Shown here: positions 1 to 9,280 of the stretch, piece by piece
How the letters are laid out: the number at the start of each line of letters is the position of its first letter
Position numbering within the stretch: the stretch's first letter is position 1
Source of the DNA: Lachnospiraceae bacterium
GTDB taxonomy: Bacteria; Bacillota; Clostridia; Lachnospirales; Lachnospiraceae
DNA length: 55,508 nucleotides
Reading direction: 5' to 3'
Assembly (NCBI GenBank): GCA_900753305.1
Contig: CAADYR010000148.1
Location: 1-55,508 of the forward strand
Notes under the pieces: generated by a model
The model's database searches: none
What the model saw: the letters and a program-made list of their open reading frames with translations, nothing else
Told to the model about the DNA's origin: nothing
Made by a program: the position numbers and the translations under genes

Positions 1-961
1 ACTCCACATATCTTCCATTTTTGTAGACCAGACCATTCTTACCATCCTGGATCAGAAACGGCACTGCTCCAATTCCATGCCCTGCTACAACAGCACATGC
101 ACTGTTCATGGATTCATTCAGAACAGCCCCCCAGCCCTCAAGATAATTACTGGTAAAGAGAAAAATGTCTGCTTCTTCCATAAATCTTCTCACATTCTTA
201 GGCTGCTGATATCCATGAAATGTTACTTCCTGCTCAAGTTTATACTTCTTCGTCATTGCACGTAATTTCTTGTCCATTTCTCCTCCGCCTACCATATCCA
301 GGTGAAAGGATACTTTTTCTTTTTTTAAATAACGTGCAATATTAATTGCATATTCAGGATGTTTCAGTTTTAAGAATCTTCCTGCCCATAAAATCCTCAC
401 ACAGGTATTTCCTTTTTCATCCAGATGTAGTTTGCGAAAGAACAGGGAATCCAGATTATATTCCTTTACCTCCGGGAAATACCCCCACTTGAATTTCTTA
501 TTTGGATATGCCTTAATAATCTGAAAATCAGATGCCACATAAGCTCCATGACACAGCAGATATACAGGTGCATCCTTATATTGAGTATGGTCTTCGTGTT
601 TCTTCTTTAATCCTCTGGGTGAAATTGCCTTCCACTGTCCTTCACGATAAAGACGCTCACTGGCGCGGATTACGATTTTGCCAGCCTGAAGTCTGGGTCT
701 GATATAGTTCTCATCTTCCACACCGCCAAACACTACAATATCACTTTCCATCATCAGAGCTGCACATTCCTGCGGACTTTCATAATATAATTTCAGATAC
801 GGCAGTGCAGACACTTCGCTTCCCCAGCCCATTTTTACCCTGTCCTCTTCCATGGGCTGCGTCTGGATGAATGAAAAATCATTGCCTAATCTGGCATATA
901 GTTCAGATGCCATAGGAATCTGATGATGATTGATATAATTAGATACTATGGTCAATTTCAT
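1..961 (-). CDS. Glycosyltransferase family 4, C-terminus outside window
   Basis: An open frame of about 320 codons runs from an ATG at 961 to the window edge, so the gene is partial. The protein begins MKLTIVSNYINHHQIP, a typical GT-B opening. It carries the domain-2 segment WAGRFLKLKHPEYA and an EX7E motif (LEGWGAVLNES) that binds the donor phosphates in family 4 retaining transferases. It should add a sugar to the lipid-linked exopolysaccharide repeat on the cytoplasmic face of the membrane. Donor and acceptor cannot be read from sequence. Its start lies 23 bases inside the upstream GT4 gene, which points to translational coupling. It is the last visible gene of the operon that starts at gmd. 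Confidence 0.85.
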   Translation of the reverse strand, partial: MKLTIVSNYINHHQIPMASELYARLGNDFSFIQTQPMEEDRVKMGWGSEVSALPYLKLYYESPQECAALMMESDIVVFGGVEDENYIRPRLQAGKIVIRASERLYREGQWKAISPRGLKKKHEDHTQYKDAPVYLLCHGAYVASDFQIIKAYPNKKFKWGYFPEVKEYNLDSLFFRKLHLDEKGNTCVRILWAGRFLKLKHPEYAINIARYLKKEKVSFHLDMVGGGEMDKKLRAMTKKYKLEQEVTFHGYQQPKNVRRFMEEADIFLFTSNYLEGWGAVLNESMNSACAVVAGHGIGAVPFLIQDGKNGLVYKNGRYVE

Positions 962-2240
962 GATAAATCTCCAATAATCTTCGATAATTCCAGTCCGGAT
1001 CATGTGTCCTGGCAGCATGTGTCCTTGCATTTGATGATAAAGACATGGCAAGTTTATCATCATTAAATATTCTAAGTATTTCTGCTTTCATCTGCTGTGG
1101 TTTATCCGGCTGATACAGGAATCCATCCTTATTATCTGTAAGCAGATTATGTACACCACCTACATTGGCTCCCACTGTCGGAACTCCTAACAGCATGGCT
1201 TCCCCAACTGAATTAGGGGAATTCTCTATTGCTGAAGGGCATAAGAATACATGGGATTTCAAATATCTGGCACACATTTTATCAGGTTGCAAAGCTCCGA
1301 CAAATTTCACATGATCTTCCATTTTACTTTTGCGTATCTGAGACAAAAGATATTTTCCATAACCTGATATCTTGATCTTATCCTTCAATGTCTTATGTGC
1401 AGTGATCACATCACCTGCTACATACAGCATAGTTTCTTCATGTTCTTCCACTAATTCCGGTAAAATATCCAGCACATAATGCAGGCCTTTGATCGGATAA
1501 TTTCCCTGGCTTAAAAAAACAGAATATCTTTCTATCGTGTCTATGTTCCAACTGTCATGATAGAACTCTTCTCTCAAAGTCTCATTCATAAAATGATATA
1601 TGATATTGGGATTGATCCTGCTTACATATTCTCTGTCAAAATCCGTTCTTCCTGTAACGTGGACAGCCATTGCCAGCGCCTCCTGCTCATATCTTCCACG
1701 CTGCACAAATTTTTCCTGCTGTTCTATCAGTCCGTCCTTTTTTATCATATCCCTGAAAGTCTTCTTTTTGCATACAGCTTCCGGCAAATCTGCCATATAT
1801 ACCTCTGCAATTGCAGAACAAAGTCCCTGTATTCCTATCAATGTACGTTCCGGTCTGCCAAAAGCCTTCATCATAGCCAGTGTATGAGGATATTCCGTTC
1901 CAAAAATATGGACGATATCCGGCTGAAAATCCTCTACGATCGCTTTCAGGCTTTCTTCCATAGATACATCATAATTCTCCGGATGCACCGTATCTTCCCG
2001 AAACATATAATATGGAACACCTCTTACAACATCTTTTACATACAGCGAATTATCTGCTTTTACCATGTCAAAGTTTTCAGAGGTCGGAAAACAGATAGCA
2101 TATGTTATTTTATTTTGTTCCCGATCAGCAATCAATTTTTCTGATAATCCTGACAGCCAGCCTTCCTTTACCATGATTCTCTGTCCAAGACTTTGGGCTA
2201 TAAATGGTATCATGATATTACACAACCACAGAACTTTCAT
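939..2240 (-). CDS. Glycosyltransferase family 4 (433 aa)
   Basis: The 433-residue protein starts MKVLWLCNIMIPFIAQ and has two Rossmann-like halves. The EX7E motif is IENSPNSVGEAM near residue 350, followed by GVPTVGANVGGVHNLL, the usual nucleotide-sugar loop of GT4 enzymes. FQPDIVHIFGTEYPHT near residue 110 resembles the acceptor-side domain. It probably transfers a hexose or deoxyhexose to the growing undecaprenyl-linked repeat unit; specificity is unknown. It sits in a tightly packed exopolysaccharide operon, 27 bases after the upstream GT2 gene and overlapping the next GT4 gene by 23 bases. A GGAGAAGGG-type ribosome binding site precedes the ATG. Confidence 0.9.
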   Translation of the reverse strand: MKVLWLCNIMIPFIAQSLGQRIMVKEGWLSGLSEKLIADREQNKITYAICFPTSENFDMVKADNSLYVKDVVRGVPYYMFREDTVHPENYDVSMEESLKAIVEDFQPDIVHIFGTEYPHTLAMMKAFGRPERTLIGIQGLCSAIAEVYMADLPEAVCKKKTFRDMIKKDGLIEQQEKFVQRGRYEQEALAMAVHVTGRTDFDREYVSRINPNIIYHFMNETLREEFYHDSWNIDTIERYSVFLSQGNYPIKGLHYVLDILPELVEEHEETMLYVAGDVITAHKTLKDKIKISGYGKYLLSQIRKSKMEDHVKFVGALQPDKMCARYLKSHVFLCPSAIENSPNSVGEAMLLGVPTVGANVGGVHNLLTDNKDGFLYQPDKPQQMKAEILRIFNDDKLAMSLSSNARTHAARTHDPDWNYRRLLEIYHEIDHSI

Positions 2241-2267
2241 CTCTCAATCCACCCTTCTCCTGATCTG

Positions 2268-3110
2268 TCATTTGCCCTTGCGTATCTTGTATATATTACT
2301 TTTCAGATGATTATATAGGCCTGAGAATTTCTCACTTTCTGCCAGTTTCGTACGCAGTGGCGCCAGACTTAATACCATCAGCGCATGATATTTACCAGCC
2401 TTTGCCCTGCCCATATAAAATCTGGTGATTTCCTTATGCTGTAACGCTGATTTTTTTCTATTCTCAGTAGTCTCTGAATAACCGCCGCCTTCATAGGCAG
2501 CTACCGTAACTGCAACATACTTGATTTTCGCTTTCTTTTTATAATAGCACCATAGAAAATGCTCATAATCTGCCCGCACATTATAGACCGGATCATAACC
2601 TCTCTCTTCAAACAGTTCCCTGCGATAAAAGCAGGTCTGATGACACGGTACATTTCTATAGCATGTAAAGTCATTCATATATGGAGCAGACTGTATCACA
2701 GATTTCAACGCCTTATGATACAGGTTACCATATACAATATCAGGCCGCTCTTTTAATATAGCATCTGTTATTTTATTAAGTACCTCTTTATCATAGAAAC
2801 TGTCACCTGCATTAAGGAACAGGAAATAATCTCCATTTGCATACTTTACTGCCTGATTCATAGCATCATAGATACCAGAATCCGGCTGTTCATAAATATG
2901 AATTCTGCTGTCCACCTTGGCAGCCTCTGTCTGAAGCTTTGCCAGTGATCCGTCTGTTGACAGACCATCTTTTACAATGATCTCGTATTTGCCATAATCC
3001 TGCGATGTGATGCTTTCTATCGTCTCCATCAGGCGACTGCCCGGATTCAGACATACTACGATAATACTATAAAATATCGAATGCTCCATTCTGTCAAATT
3101 GTCCTTTCAT
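2268..3110 (-). CDS. Glycosyltransferase family 2 (280 aa)
   Basis: This is a GT-A fold enzyme: YSIIVVCLNPGSRLMETIESI is followed by IIVKDGLSTDGS, and FLFLNAGDSFYD takes the place of the metal-binding DXD region. The family resembles WcaA-type colanic-acid transferases, in which NAGD replaces a strict DXD. It should act on the cytoplasmic face in exopolysaccharide repeat-unit assembly. The start is uncertain: the ATG at 3110 has a poor ribosome binding site, while an ATG at 3089 has AAGGA 12 bases upstream and would give a start closer to the family. The gene lies 6 bases after the EpsG-type polymerase gene. Confidence 0.88.
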   Translation of the reverse strand: MKGQFDRMEHSIFYSIIVVCLNPGSRLMETIESITSQDYGKYEIIVKDGLSTDGSLAKLQTEAAKVDSRIHIYEQPDSGIYDAMNQAVKYANGDYFLFLNAGDSFYDKEVLNKITDAILKERPDIVYGNLYHKALKSVIQSAPYMNDFTCYRNVPCHQTCFYRRELFEERGYDPVYNVRADYEHFLWCYYKKKAKIKYVAVTVAAYEGGGYSETTENRKKSALQHKEITRFYMGRAKAGKYHALMVLSLAPLRTKLAESEKFSGLYNHLKSNIYKIRKGK

Positions 3111-3116
3111 GACTTT

Positions 3117-4238
3117 CTATTTATATTGAAAACGTTCTGCTTCGAAAAGCCAGCTCTGATAGGGTATCAGTTTAACTCCCGTCTGTCCCGCTGTGAGCAG
3201 GAACACTCCAAAATACACGATACAGCAGGTTACTATTCCATACTTTATCCTCTTTTGCAATTTCTCATCAGGAATACTTTTTACCAGTATGGGCAGCATA
3301 AGAAGCTGATTCACACTAAAATAATATACAATTCTTGTTATTACGGGTAAAAATGAAAAAAATACACAAAAGATCAATGCTACAAAATTTAACTGCGCAT
3401 AGATCCTAAGCTCCTTCTCTCTTTCTCCGACCAGATTCTTCTGAACGCAATATCTTCTATACCAGAGATATAAAGCTAATACTGCAATACAACGAACAAT
3501 CGTAACATAACTGGTTCCACCCTCTAAAAATACTGTATTTTCATAAGAAGGATACAGGAAAAGTGCCAGCTTTAATACGTATTTTTTACATAAGAAACAA
3601 AGTGTGCTTATAATAACGCATGTTATTATAAGCCATTTTTTCCATACGAAAGAGGCAATCCAGTAAACTGGAATAATAAACAGCACTGATTTATGGAATA
3701 AGGATGCTACAAAAATCCAGAATATAAATTTGATCCAGTCTCGCTGCAATACATATCTCATGGCGTACAATGCAATCGCCAGAACCAGATAATATCTGAC
3801 AGTGTTATAAGTCTGAAAATACAATCCCAGGGTCATGAACAGAAAATAGGAGAAAGCAAAATCCACACTTTGTTCATACATTGCTTTGAGAAACAGCAAT
3901 AATGTTACAAATGCAAATACTGCAAATACTACTTCATACCATTCTCCACCGCATAATCCGTATACAAGCCTGACAAGCCAGTTAAATCCAGCCTCTGTTA
4001 CCACATATCCGCCCACATAAGCCTCATGTGCGGTCTGCGTGTATTGTCTGTAGTCATTTCCTACATTGAACCGCAGTGCAGAACACAGAAAAAGAATTGC
4101 AAAAATGGCATACAGATACGTTCTCGTCAGAAAACGTTTACCCACCTGTCTGTTCTGTTCTGCTTTAACTGCCAGATAAACAGTTCCTGTTGCGATCAGC
4201 AGATATAACAGAATTGACATTATCATATTCACTGCCAT
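3117..4238 (-). CDS. EpsG-type exopolysaccharide polymerase (Wzy-like), 373 aa
   Basis: The protein is almost entirely hydrophobic with roughly ten predicted membrane segments, starting MAVNMIMSILLYLLIATGTVYLA. The region LFLCSALRFNVGNDYRQY is the characteristic EpsG-family loop (R-x-NVGtDy-x-Y), followed by GFNWLVRLVY. EpsG proteins are the Wzy-class polymerases that join exported repeat units outside the membrane. Together with the Wzz-like gene and the priming transferase downstream of gmd this marks the operon as Wzx/Wzy-dependent. No Wzx flippase is seen in the window; it may lie beyond position 1. Its start is one base beyond the stop of the upstream GT2 gene. Confidence 0.85.
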   Translation of the reverse strand: MAVNMIMSILLYLLIATGTVYLAVKAEQNRQVGKRFLTRTYLYAIFAILFLCSALRFNVGNDYRQYTQTAHEAYVGGYVVTEAGFNWLVRLVYGLCGGEWYEVVFAVFAFVTLLLFLKAMYEQSVDFAFSYFLFMTLGLYFQTYNTVRYYLVLAIALYAMRYVLQRDWIKFIFWIFVASLFHKSVLFIIPVYWIASFVWKKWLIITCVIISTLCFLCKKYVLKLALFLYPSYENTVFLEGGTSYVTIVRCIAVLALYLWYRRYCVQKNLVGEREKELRIYAQLNFVALIFCVFFSFLPVITRIVYYFSVNQLLMLPILVKSIPDEKLQKRIKYGIVTCCIVYFGVFLLTAGQTGVKLIPYQSWLFEAERFQYK

Positions 4239-4239
4239 A

Positions 4240-5022
4240 TCATAAGCCCCACACAGAACGAATACCTTGTTCCATCAATTTCAATGCTTTATCCCGTGGA
4301 ATATCCTGACACATAAGTTGTCCATGGGCTGCCAGAAATCTTACGGACATCAGCCATGCCAGTCTGCCGTAAAGAAAATGATATAATACTCCTCTATCCG
4401 TAAAAAACTTCTCATCATATCCATGGAACCAGGTGGATTCTCTTTCTGTTTCAGCTCCCAGTTCCACCGGTACTGCATAGACCTTGAAACCATAGGAGAG
4501 GCAATCCTTTAAAAACAGACTGTCTTCCCCATTGCTGTATTTTGCTCCACCGCCAAAAAGCAGTGAGAAAGTAATATGTGCCGCATGCAGTTTTTCCCTG
4601 CGGACTGCAAAGGAATATGTTGGATATCTCCCCGCATTCCATATATGCACCCTGTGGAATTCCTTCGTATAATAGGTTGTCCTCGCTTCGCCCACCCGAA
4701 TATTGAACAGCAACATATCTGCCTCTGGATGTCTTTCAAATTCCCTCAATACTTTCTGCGCATATCCTTCGTCATATACAATATCTTCATCTGAAAAAAG
4801 CACAATGTCGCCTTGCGCACGAAGCAGGGCATTATTTCTTGACAAACCAACGCCCTTTTCCGCAAAACTGTAGCAACGGATATGATTTCCAAGATACATG
4901 TATTCTTCATATTCGAAATGATCTGTCTGATTCACGATAACTGCATCACTCTCCAGATGCATACGTTCTGCCATATCTGTAACTTTTTGATTTACTGATG
5001 ATACTAATACTTCCAGCCTCAT
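4240..5022 (-). CDS. GT2-like glycosyltransferase (260 aa)
   Basis: The likely start is the ATG at 5022, with a GAGGA ribosome binding site and protein start MRLEVLVSSVNQ. A longer open frame to 5118 would overlap the upstream gene and has no family-like sequence. FSDEDIVYDEGY near residue 80 supplies a DXD-like metal site, and NGEDSLFLKDCL near residue 170 supplies the acidic catalytic region typical of GT-A enzymes. The N-terminus is divergent: instead of a VSIIIPxYN start it has a short VLVSSVNQ strand and lacks a clear first nucleotide-binding loop. It lies between the Wzz-like and EpsG-type genes, so a role in adding one repeat-unit sugar is inferred. Confidence 0.8.
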   Translation of the reverse strand: MRLEVLVSSVNQKVTDMAERMHLESDAVIVNQTDHFEYEEYMYLGNHIRCYSFAEKGVGLSRNNALLRAQGDIVLFSDEDIVYDEGYAQKVLREFERHPEADMLLFNIRVGEARTTYYTKEFHRVHIWNAGRYPTYSFAVRREKLHAAHITFSLLFGGGAKYSNGEDSLFLKDCLSYGFKVYAVPVELGAETERESTWFHGYDEKFFTDRGVLYHFLYGRLAWLMSVRFLAAHGQLMCQDIPRDKALKLMEQGIRSVWGL

Positions 5023-5044
5023 GCTTCCTCTCAATCTGCCGCTA

Positions 5045-6124
5045 TCACGACCTGATCTGTTTTCTGCCTGTATAATATGCCCTGACCCATTTATTATCAG
5101 CCTGTGCCAATACTGCACCTGCGATTTTACAGTTTCTTCTTTGCAGCTCGCTTAATACATCCCGTGCTCTGTTTAGACATGGTACACCAAAAGGTATAAC
5201 GAGAATAACCGATTCTGCTTTTTCCATCTTCTGATAAAGTTCCAAAGTTGTAACCGGATAAGCTGCCGTTTGTGGCATCTTATCTGCATCCTGCTCCACT
5301 AATACAGCATATTCCTTCACAAAATATTCTGCATAATTCCCTTCTGTTACATCTGCCAAAACAGTTTGTGCATTTACAATTGGCTTCAGAGCAAGACAGG
5401 TCTGCAGCTCCTGCTCCCCCATTTTATCATTCTTTTGTCGATATAACAGTCCCAATACCGGAATTCCCAATTCTTTCCTGATCTGCTCCCGGGTATAGAA
5501 AGTTTCATTCAGGCCAAAATGAATGCAAAATCTAAAAAATGCAAGAAGGAAAGCAATCAGAAATCCAAGAAATGCTGCTCTCCATGTAAACAACGGCTGC
5601 TGTAATAATTCCGTTCCATTATCTTCAATCTGCGTGATCGAATCAAATTCTGCCTTATCCCTGGCAAACTCTTCCAGAGATTTTTCTGTTGCATTACTTA
5701 CTGCTTCTACCAGACTGGCATCTGTACCCTTGACCGTGATCGTCAAATATCGGACATCCGATAAAATATCAGCTGTTATCATTTCTTTTACCGATTCCTG
5801 TGAATAAGAAGATCCCAGTTGTTTCATTGTTTTGTCCAGGATCAGACGAGTCTTCATAACATCATTCCATGTAAACGCATTGTAATAATCCTTTGCTTCT
5901 ATTCTGCCCGGTGCAAATTCAATATAATACTCCGTTTCCTGATAATATACAGGAGTCCGGTTATTTACTGCCGCTATAAGCAAATACAGACCGCTGCCAA
6001 TTATGGCACCGGTCAGTCCGATCAGCAGCATATATGGTATACGTTTCAGGAAACAGATAAGAAAGGCTTTACTGTCAATCCCCTCCCTGGGATATGTTCC
6101 CTGTATATTGCACGTATCCTGCAT
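5045..6124 (-). CDS. Wzz/CpsC-like polysaccharide copolymerase with kinase-like cytoplasmic tail
   Basis: Two membrane helices (about residues 30-52 and 180-200) flank an extracytoplasmic loop, the layout of chain-length determinant proteins. The 155-residue C-terminal tail is unusual. It contains TREQIRKELGIPVLGLL, seen at the CpsC/CpsD junction, and then SVILVIPFGVPCLNRARDVL with KIAGAVLAQADN, which resemble the last strands of bacterial tyrosine kinases and MinD-type ATPases. No Walker A or Walker A' motif and no tyrosine cluster are present, so the tail cannot be an active kinase as read. It probably sets chain length with the EpsG-type polymerase. Its ATG overlaps the stop of the upstream gene by one base (TAATG). 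Confidence 0.82.
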   Translation of the reverse strand: MQDTCNIQGTYPREGIDSKAFLICFLKRIPYMLLIGLTGAIIGSGLYLLIAAVNNRTPVYYQETEYYIEFAPGRIEAKDYYNAFTWNDVMKTRLILDKTMKQLGSSYSQESVKEMITADILSDVRYLTITVKGTDASLVEAVSNATEKSLEEFARDKAEFDSITQIEDNGTELLQQPLFTWRAAFLGFLIAFLLAFFRFCIHFGLNETFYTREQIRKELGIPVLGLLYRQKNDKMGEQELQTCLALKPIVNAQTVLADVTEGNYAEYFVKEYAVLVEQDADKMPQTAAYPVTTLELYQKMEKAESVILVIPFGVPCLNRARDVLSELQRRNCKIAGAVLAQADNKWVRAYYTGRKQIRS

Positions 6125-7533
6125 TACTTCTCTTCCTCCTCTTTCTTGATCTGCTTCATAGCGGTTACCTGGTTCTCTTCCACACCCTCCGTACTATCTG
6201 GCTGGAATAAGATTTTTAGAGTAAGAAGCATTAGCTTGATATCAAGCCATACGCTGTAATTTTCAATATAAAATAAATCCAGTTTCAATTTGTCGTATGG
6301 AGTTGTATTGTACTTTCCATACACCTGTGCATAACCTGCAAGTCCGGCTTTTACCTTAGTTCTGAAGGTAAACTCCGGCATATCTTCCTGATACTGTCTG
6401 ATGATCTCAGGTCGCTCCGGTCTGGGACCGATAAAGGACATCTCACCCTTCAATATATTAAAAAGCTGTGGAAGCTCATCAATCCGCACCTTGCGGATAA
6501 ACTTTCCAACCGGTGTGATTCTGTTATCATTCTTGGAAGCAAGCCTTGCAACACCATCTTTCTCAGCATCCGTACGCATACTTCTAAATTTCAGGATTTT
6601 GAATTCCTGCATGTTTCTGGTACATCTTACCTGCTTATAAAGTACCGGACCATGATCGTAGCACTTTATAATAACAGCCGTTATCAGCATGATTGGTGAA
6701 GTTATGATGATCAGTATCAAGGAACAGATAATATCGATTGCCCTTTTTACAAAGCGCTGCTCCACTGTCATGGAATATTCTCTGGTAAACAGGATCGGTG
6801 TGTCGAACAGATGAAGCTGGGATGCTCCCTGAATCATTATGTCAGGAATTTTGGGCATCATATAGACCCTGATACTTCTACTGTAGCAGAACTTCAGAAG
6901 CTTATTACGAAGTCCTGTATTAATATCCCACAGAACAATACCATCGTATCTCTCAAGGATTTCCTTTTCCAATGCCTGCTGCCCTGCATCTTCACGCATG
7001 CATTTAACTACTTCATATTTATCCTTACGACTCTCGAACTTGTGCAGAATATCTTCAATGGGACGATCTCCACTGATCAGAAGCAGCTTCCTTGGAGGGA
7101 AAAGCTGTCTGTAAAAGCTCTGACATATAAATACCCACACTGCAGCAATTCCTGTCTGTACCAGAGTCATGATAACAAGAGGATATGCTGTTACCATTTT
7201 CAGGGAAAGCAGTGATATCTGGAAATAAGAGATCGCATTTACAAAAATCAGAGAAAGTACCTGCGAGAAAAAGACATCCATTGGTTTAAGATATCCTATT
7301 TTCAATCCTCCGTATGTTCCTGTGAAGAACAATAAAAGTACCAGGTAAACGGCTGCCAAAAGCCAGAAACCCTTCCCTGTAAAGTTTCTCCACATATATT
7401 TCTGCATGATATCATTATATACAGTGCGCCATACATACACATATGCCATAGTCTGCATCAGTAATCCCACAACGGCAAGCTGTAATATAATAATTCTCTT
7501 TACTGATTCGAAATGTTTCACGCCTACTCCCAT
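6124..7533 (-). CDS. Undecaprenyl-phosphate sugar-1-phosphate transferase (polyprenyl glycosylphosphotransferase)
   Basis: The 469-residue protein has an N-terminal membrane region of about four to five helices, a soluble middle with a Rossmann-like segment, one more helix near residue 275, and the C-terminal catalytic domain. Catalytic-domain hallmarks are FKILKFRSMRTDAEKD, FIRKVRIDELPQLFN and MSFIGPRPERPE. It starts repeat-unit synthesis by moving a sugar-1-phosphate from a nucleotide sugar to undecaprenyl phosphate. Sugar choice (Glc-1-P, Gal-1-P or other) is not decidable here. The ATG at 7533 lacks a good ribosome binding site; a GTG at 7521 (VKHFESVKR) is preceded by GGGAG at 5 bases and is a strong alternative. 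Confidence 0.93.
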   Translation of the reverse strand: MGVGVKHFESVKRIIILQLAVVGLLMQTMAYVYVWRTVYNDIMQKYMWRNFTGKGFWLLAAVYLVLLLFFTGTYGGLKIGYLKPMDVFFSQVLSLIFVNAISYFQISLLSLKMVTAYPLVIMTLVQTGIAAVWVFICQSFYRQLFPPRKLLLISGDRPIEDILHKFESRKDKYEVVKCMREDAGQQALEKEILERYDGIVLWDINTGLRNKLLKFCYSRSIRVYMMPKIPDIMIQGASQLHLFDTPILFTREYSMTVEQRFVKRAIDIICSLILIIITSPIMLITAVIIKCYDHGPVLYKQVRCTRNMQEFKILKFRSMRTDAEKDGVARLASKNDNRITPVGKFIRKVRIDELPQLFNILKGEMSFIGPRPERPEIIRQYQEDMPEFTFRTKVKAGLAGYAQVYGKYNTTPYDKLKLDLFYIENYSVWLDIKLMLLTLKILFQPDSTEGVEENQVTAMKQIKKEEEEK

Positions 7534-7567
7534 CCGTGCCTTTTATAACACATACTTTAGTCAATCT

Positions 7568-8323
7568 CTATACTCTGCGTAGTACTGCCCTGAATGCCCA
7601 AAAAAACATACAATACATGCTCTTGCACCATGACAGTTTCTCCTGTCTGCGGTAAAGTCCCCAGATTCGTTGTATCGCTACTAATTTGTTAGAAGATAAT
7701 GTTCCTTCTGTCCTTCTGTATCTGACCAGATTCTCATCCAGTCCATAACCGATCTGATATTTTTTTAATATATGCCACCATGTTGCCGTATCTTCACTTG
7801 CAATCTGTGGCATATAGATATCTGTATCTGCAATTTTATCTCTGTCTATCATTACTGTGGAAGTGAATATTGTTGTGTTCTTCAACGCCTGCTCATAGGA
7901 AATCGTTTCAGGAACATGAACAATCTTACCCAGTCCTTCTCCCTTTGCATCTGCAAATTCGTACCCTGTAAATACAAAGGCAGCCTTTTTCTCTTTCATA
8001 TAAGCAAGTTCTTTTTCCAGTTTCTGAGAAGTCCAGATATCGTCTGCATCAAGGAAACACAGATACCGTCCATTCGCCTGACTTATTCCCAGATTTCTCG
8101 ACCTGGCTGCTCCTGCATTCACTTCCTGCTGAATCAATCTGATCCTTGTATCATCCTTTGCATACTGACGTACAATAGCTGCTCCATTATCTGATGAGCA
8201 ATCATCTACAAGTATCAATTCCCAGTCCCGATATGTCTGTTTCTGTACCAGTTCAATCGTTTCCGGTAAAAATCGTTCTGCATTGTACACAGGAACGACT
8301 ATGCTGACCATATCTGCATTCAT
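7568..8323 (-). CDS. Glycosyltransferase family 2 (251 aa)
   Basis: This is a classic GT-A start, VSIVVPVYNAERFLPETI, with ELILVDDCSSDNGA and CFLDADDIWTSQKL (DXD metal site). The protein resembles short EpsH/CpsI-type inverting transferases of Gram-positive capsule clusters. It is expected to add one sugar to the undecaprenyl-linked intermediate in the cytoplasm; the donor is unknown. AGGTGAAGAG lies just before the ATG. It lies 12 bases after the DPM1-like gene in the same operon. Confidence 0.92.
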   Translation of the reverse strand: MNADMVSIVVPVYNAERFLPETIELVQKQTYRDWELILVDDCSSDNGAAIVRQYAKDDTRIRLIQQEVNAGAARSRNLGISQANGRYLCFLDADDIWTSQKLEKELAYMKEKKAAFVFTGYEFADAKGEGLGKIVHVPETISYEQALKNTTIFTSTVMIDRDKIADTDIYMPQIASEDTATWWHILKKYQIGYGLDENLVRYRRTEGTLSSNKLVAIQRIWGLYRRQEKLSWCKSMYCMFFWAFRAVLRRV

Positions 8324-8335
8324 CTCTTCACCTGC

Positions 8336-9277
8336 CTAAAATTCATCTTTAACAAGATATTTAGGTCTGTCCTTGACTTCCATATATAATTTACTCATAT
8401 ACTGTCCCATAATTCCCAGACATAACAGTTGTACACCACCTATAAAGGTAATGATACATACCATTGATGGCCATCCTGCAACCGGATCTCCGTAGATCAG
8501 TGCTCTGCAGAATATGAAGATCATAAAAATAAATGCCAGTAGACAAAATAAAATGCCAAAAAATGACGCCATTGATAATGGCACCGTTGAAAATGCCATA
8601 ATACCATCAAGAGAATACAAAAACAGCTTCCAGAAGTTCCATTTGGTCTCACCGGCAGCTCTCTGCACATTTTCGTATTCCAGCCATTTGGTTTTATATC
8701 CAACCCATCCAAAGATACCTTTAGAAAAACGGTTATATTCTTTCAGAGATAATATGGCATCCGTTACCTGCCTCGTCATAAGTCGGTAATCTCTTGCACC
8801 ATCTACTATTTCTGTTTTGGATATTTTGCGCATCAGGCTATAAAATCTTCTGGCAAAAAATGATCTGATCGGTGGCTCACCCTTACGATCTACACGTCTG
8901 GTTGCAACAGAATCATATCCCTGTTCAATATATTCATACATTTCCGGAAGAATTGCAGGAGGATCCTGCAGATCAGCATCCATCAATACTGTAAAATCTC
9001 CCTTTGCCTTTTCAAGTCCGGCAATGATTGCAGCCTCTTTGCCAAAATTTCTGGAAAAAGATACCAGATGGATTCTTTCATCCTTTTCTCTTAACTTTTT
9101 TACTTCCTCAACTGTTCTGTCTTTGGAACCATCATCCACAAAGATAAATTCAAGTTCTACATCTTTTCCATGGAAAAAAGCTTCCTGCTTCATCGCTTCC
9201 TGATAAAAAAGAGGCACACTTTCTTCCTCATTATAACAAGGGACAATAATGCTTAACAGCTTTGTATATGCTCCCAC
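8336..9277 (-). CDS. GT2 dolichyl-phosphate-mannose-synthase-like transferase with two C-terminal membrane helices
   Basis: The 313-residue protein opens LSIIVPCYNEEESVPLFY and carries FIFVDDGSKDRT, FSRNFGKEAAIIAGLE and MDADLQDPPAILPEM, the signature set of DPM1/GtrB/ArnC-like enzymes. Two membrane helices (about residues 230-255 and 265-290) follow. Such enzymes load a sugar onto undecaprenyl phosphate for later use outside the membrane, so this gene may supply a side-branch or modification rather than a main-chain sugar. No matching GT-C or flippase partner is visible nearby. The start is GTG at 9277, chosen for AAGGAG at 9 bases; it follows the Spo0A-like gene by 3 bases. Confidence 0.9.
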   Translation of the reverse strand: MGAYTKLLSIIVPCYNEEESVPLFYQEAMKQEAFFHGKDVELEFIFVDDGSKDRTVEEVKKLREKDERIHLVSFSRNFGKEAAIIAGLEKAKGDFTVLMDADLQDPPAILPEMYEYIEQGYDSVATRRVDRKGEPPIRSFFARRFYSLMRKISKTEIVDGARDYRLMTRQVTDAILSLKEYNRFSKGIFGWVGYKTKWLEYENVQRAAGETKWNFWKLFLYSLDGIMAFSTVPLSMASFFGILFCLLAFIFMIFIFCRALIYGDPVAGWPSMVCIITFIGGVQLLCLGIMGQYMSKLYMEVKDRPKYLVKDEF

Positions 9278-9280
9278 TTT

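Noticed and set aside
1557..2144. Long plus-strand open frame of 195 codons
   Set aside because: It is the shadow of the GT4 gene on the minus strand and has a Cys/His/Leu/Ser-rich composition typical of antisense frames.
6801..6807. TGTCGAA, a match to the Spo0A box
   Set aside because: It is inside the coding region of the sugar-phosphate transferase, not near a promoter, and one 7-base match is expected by chance.
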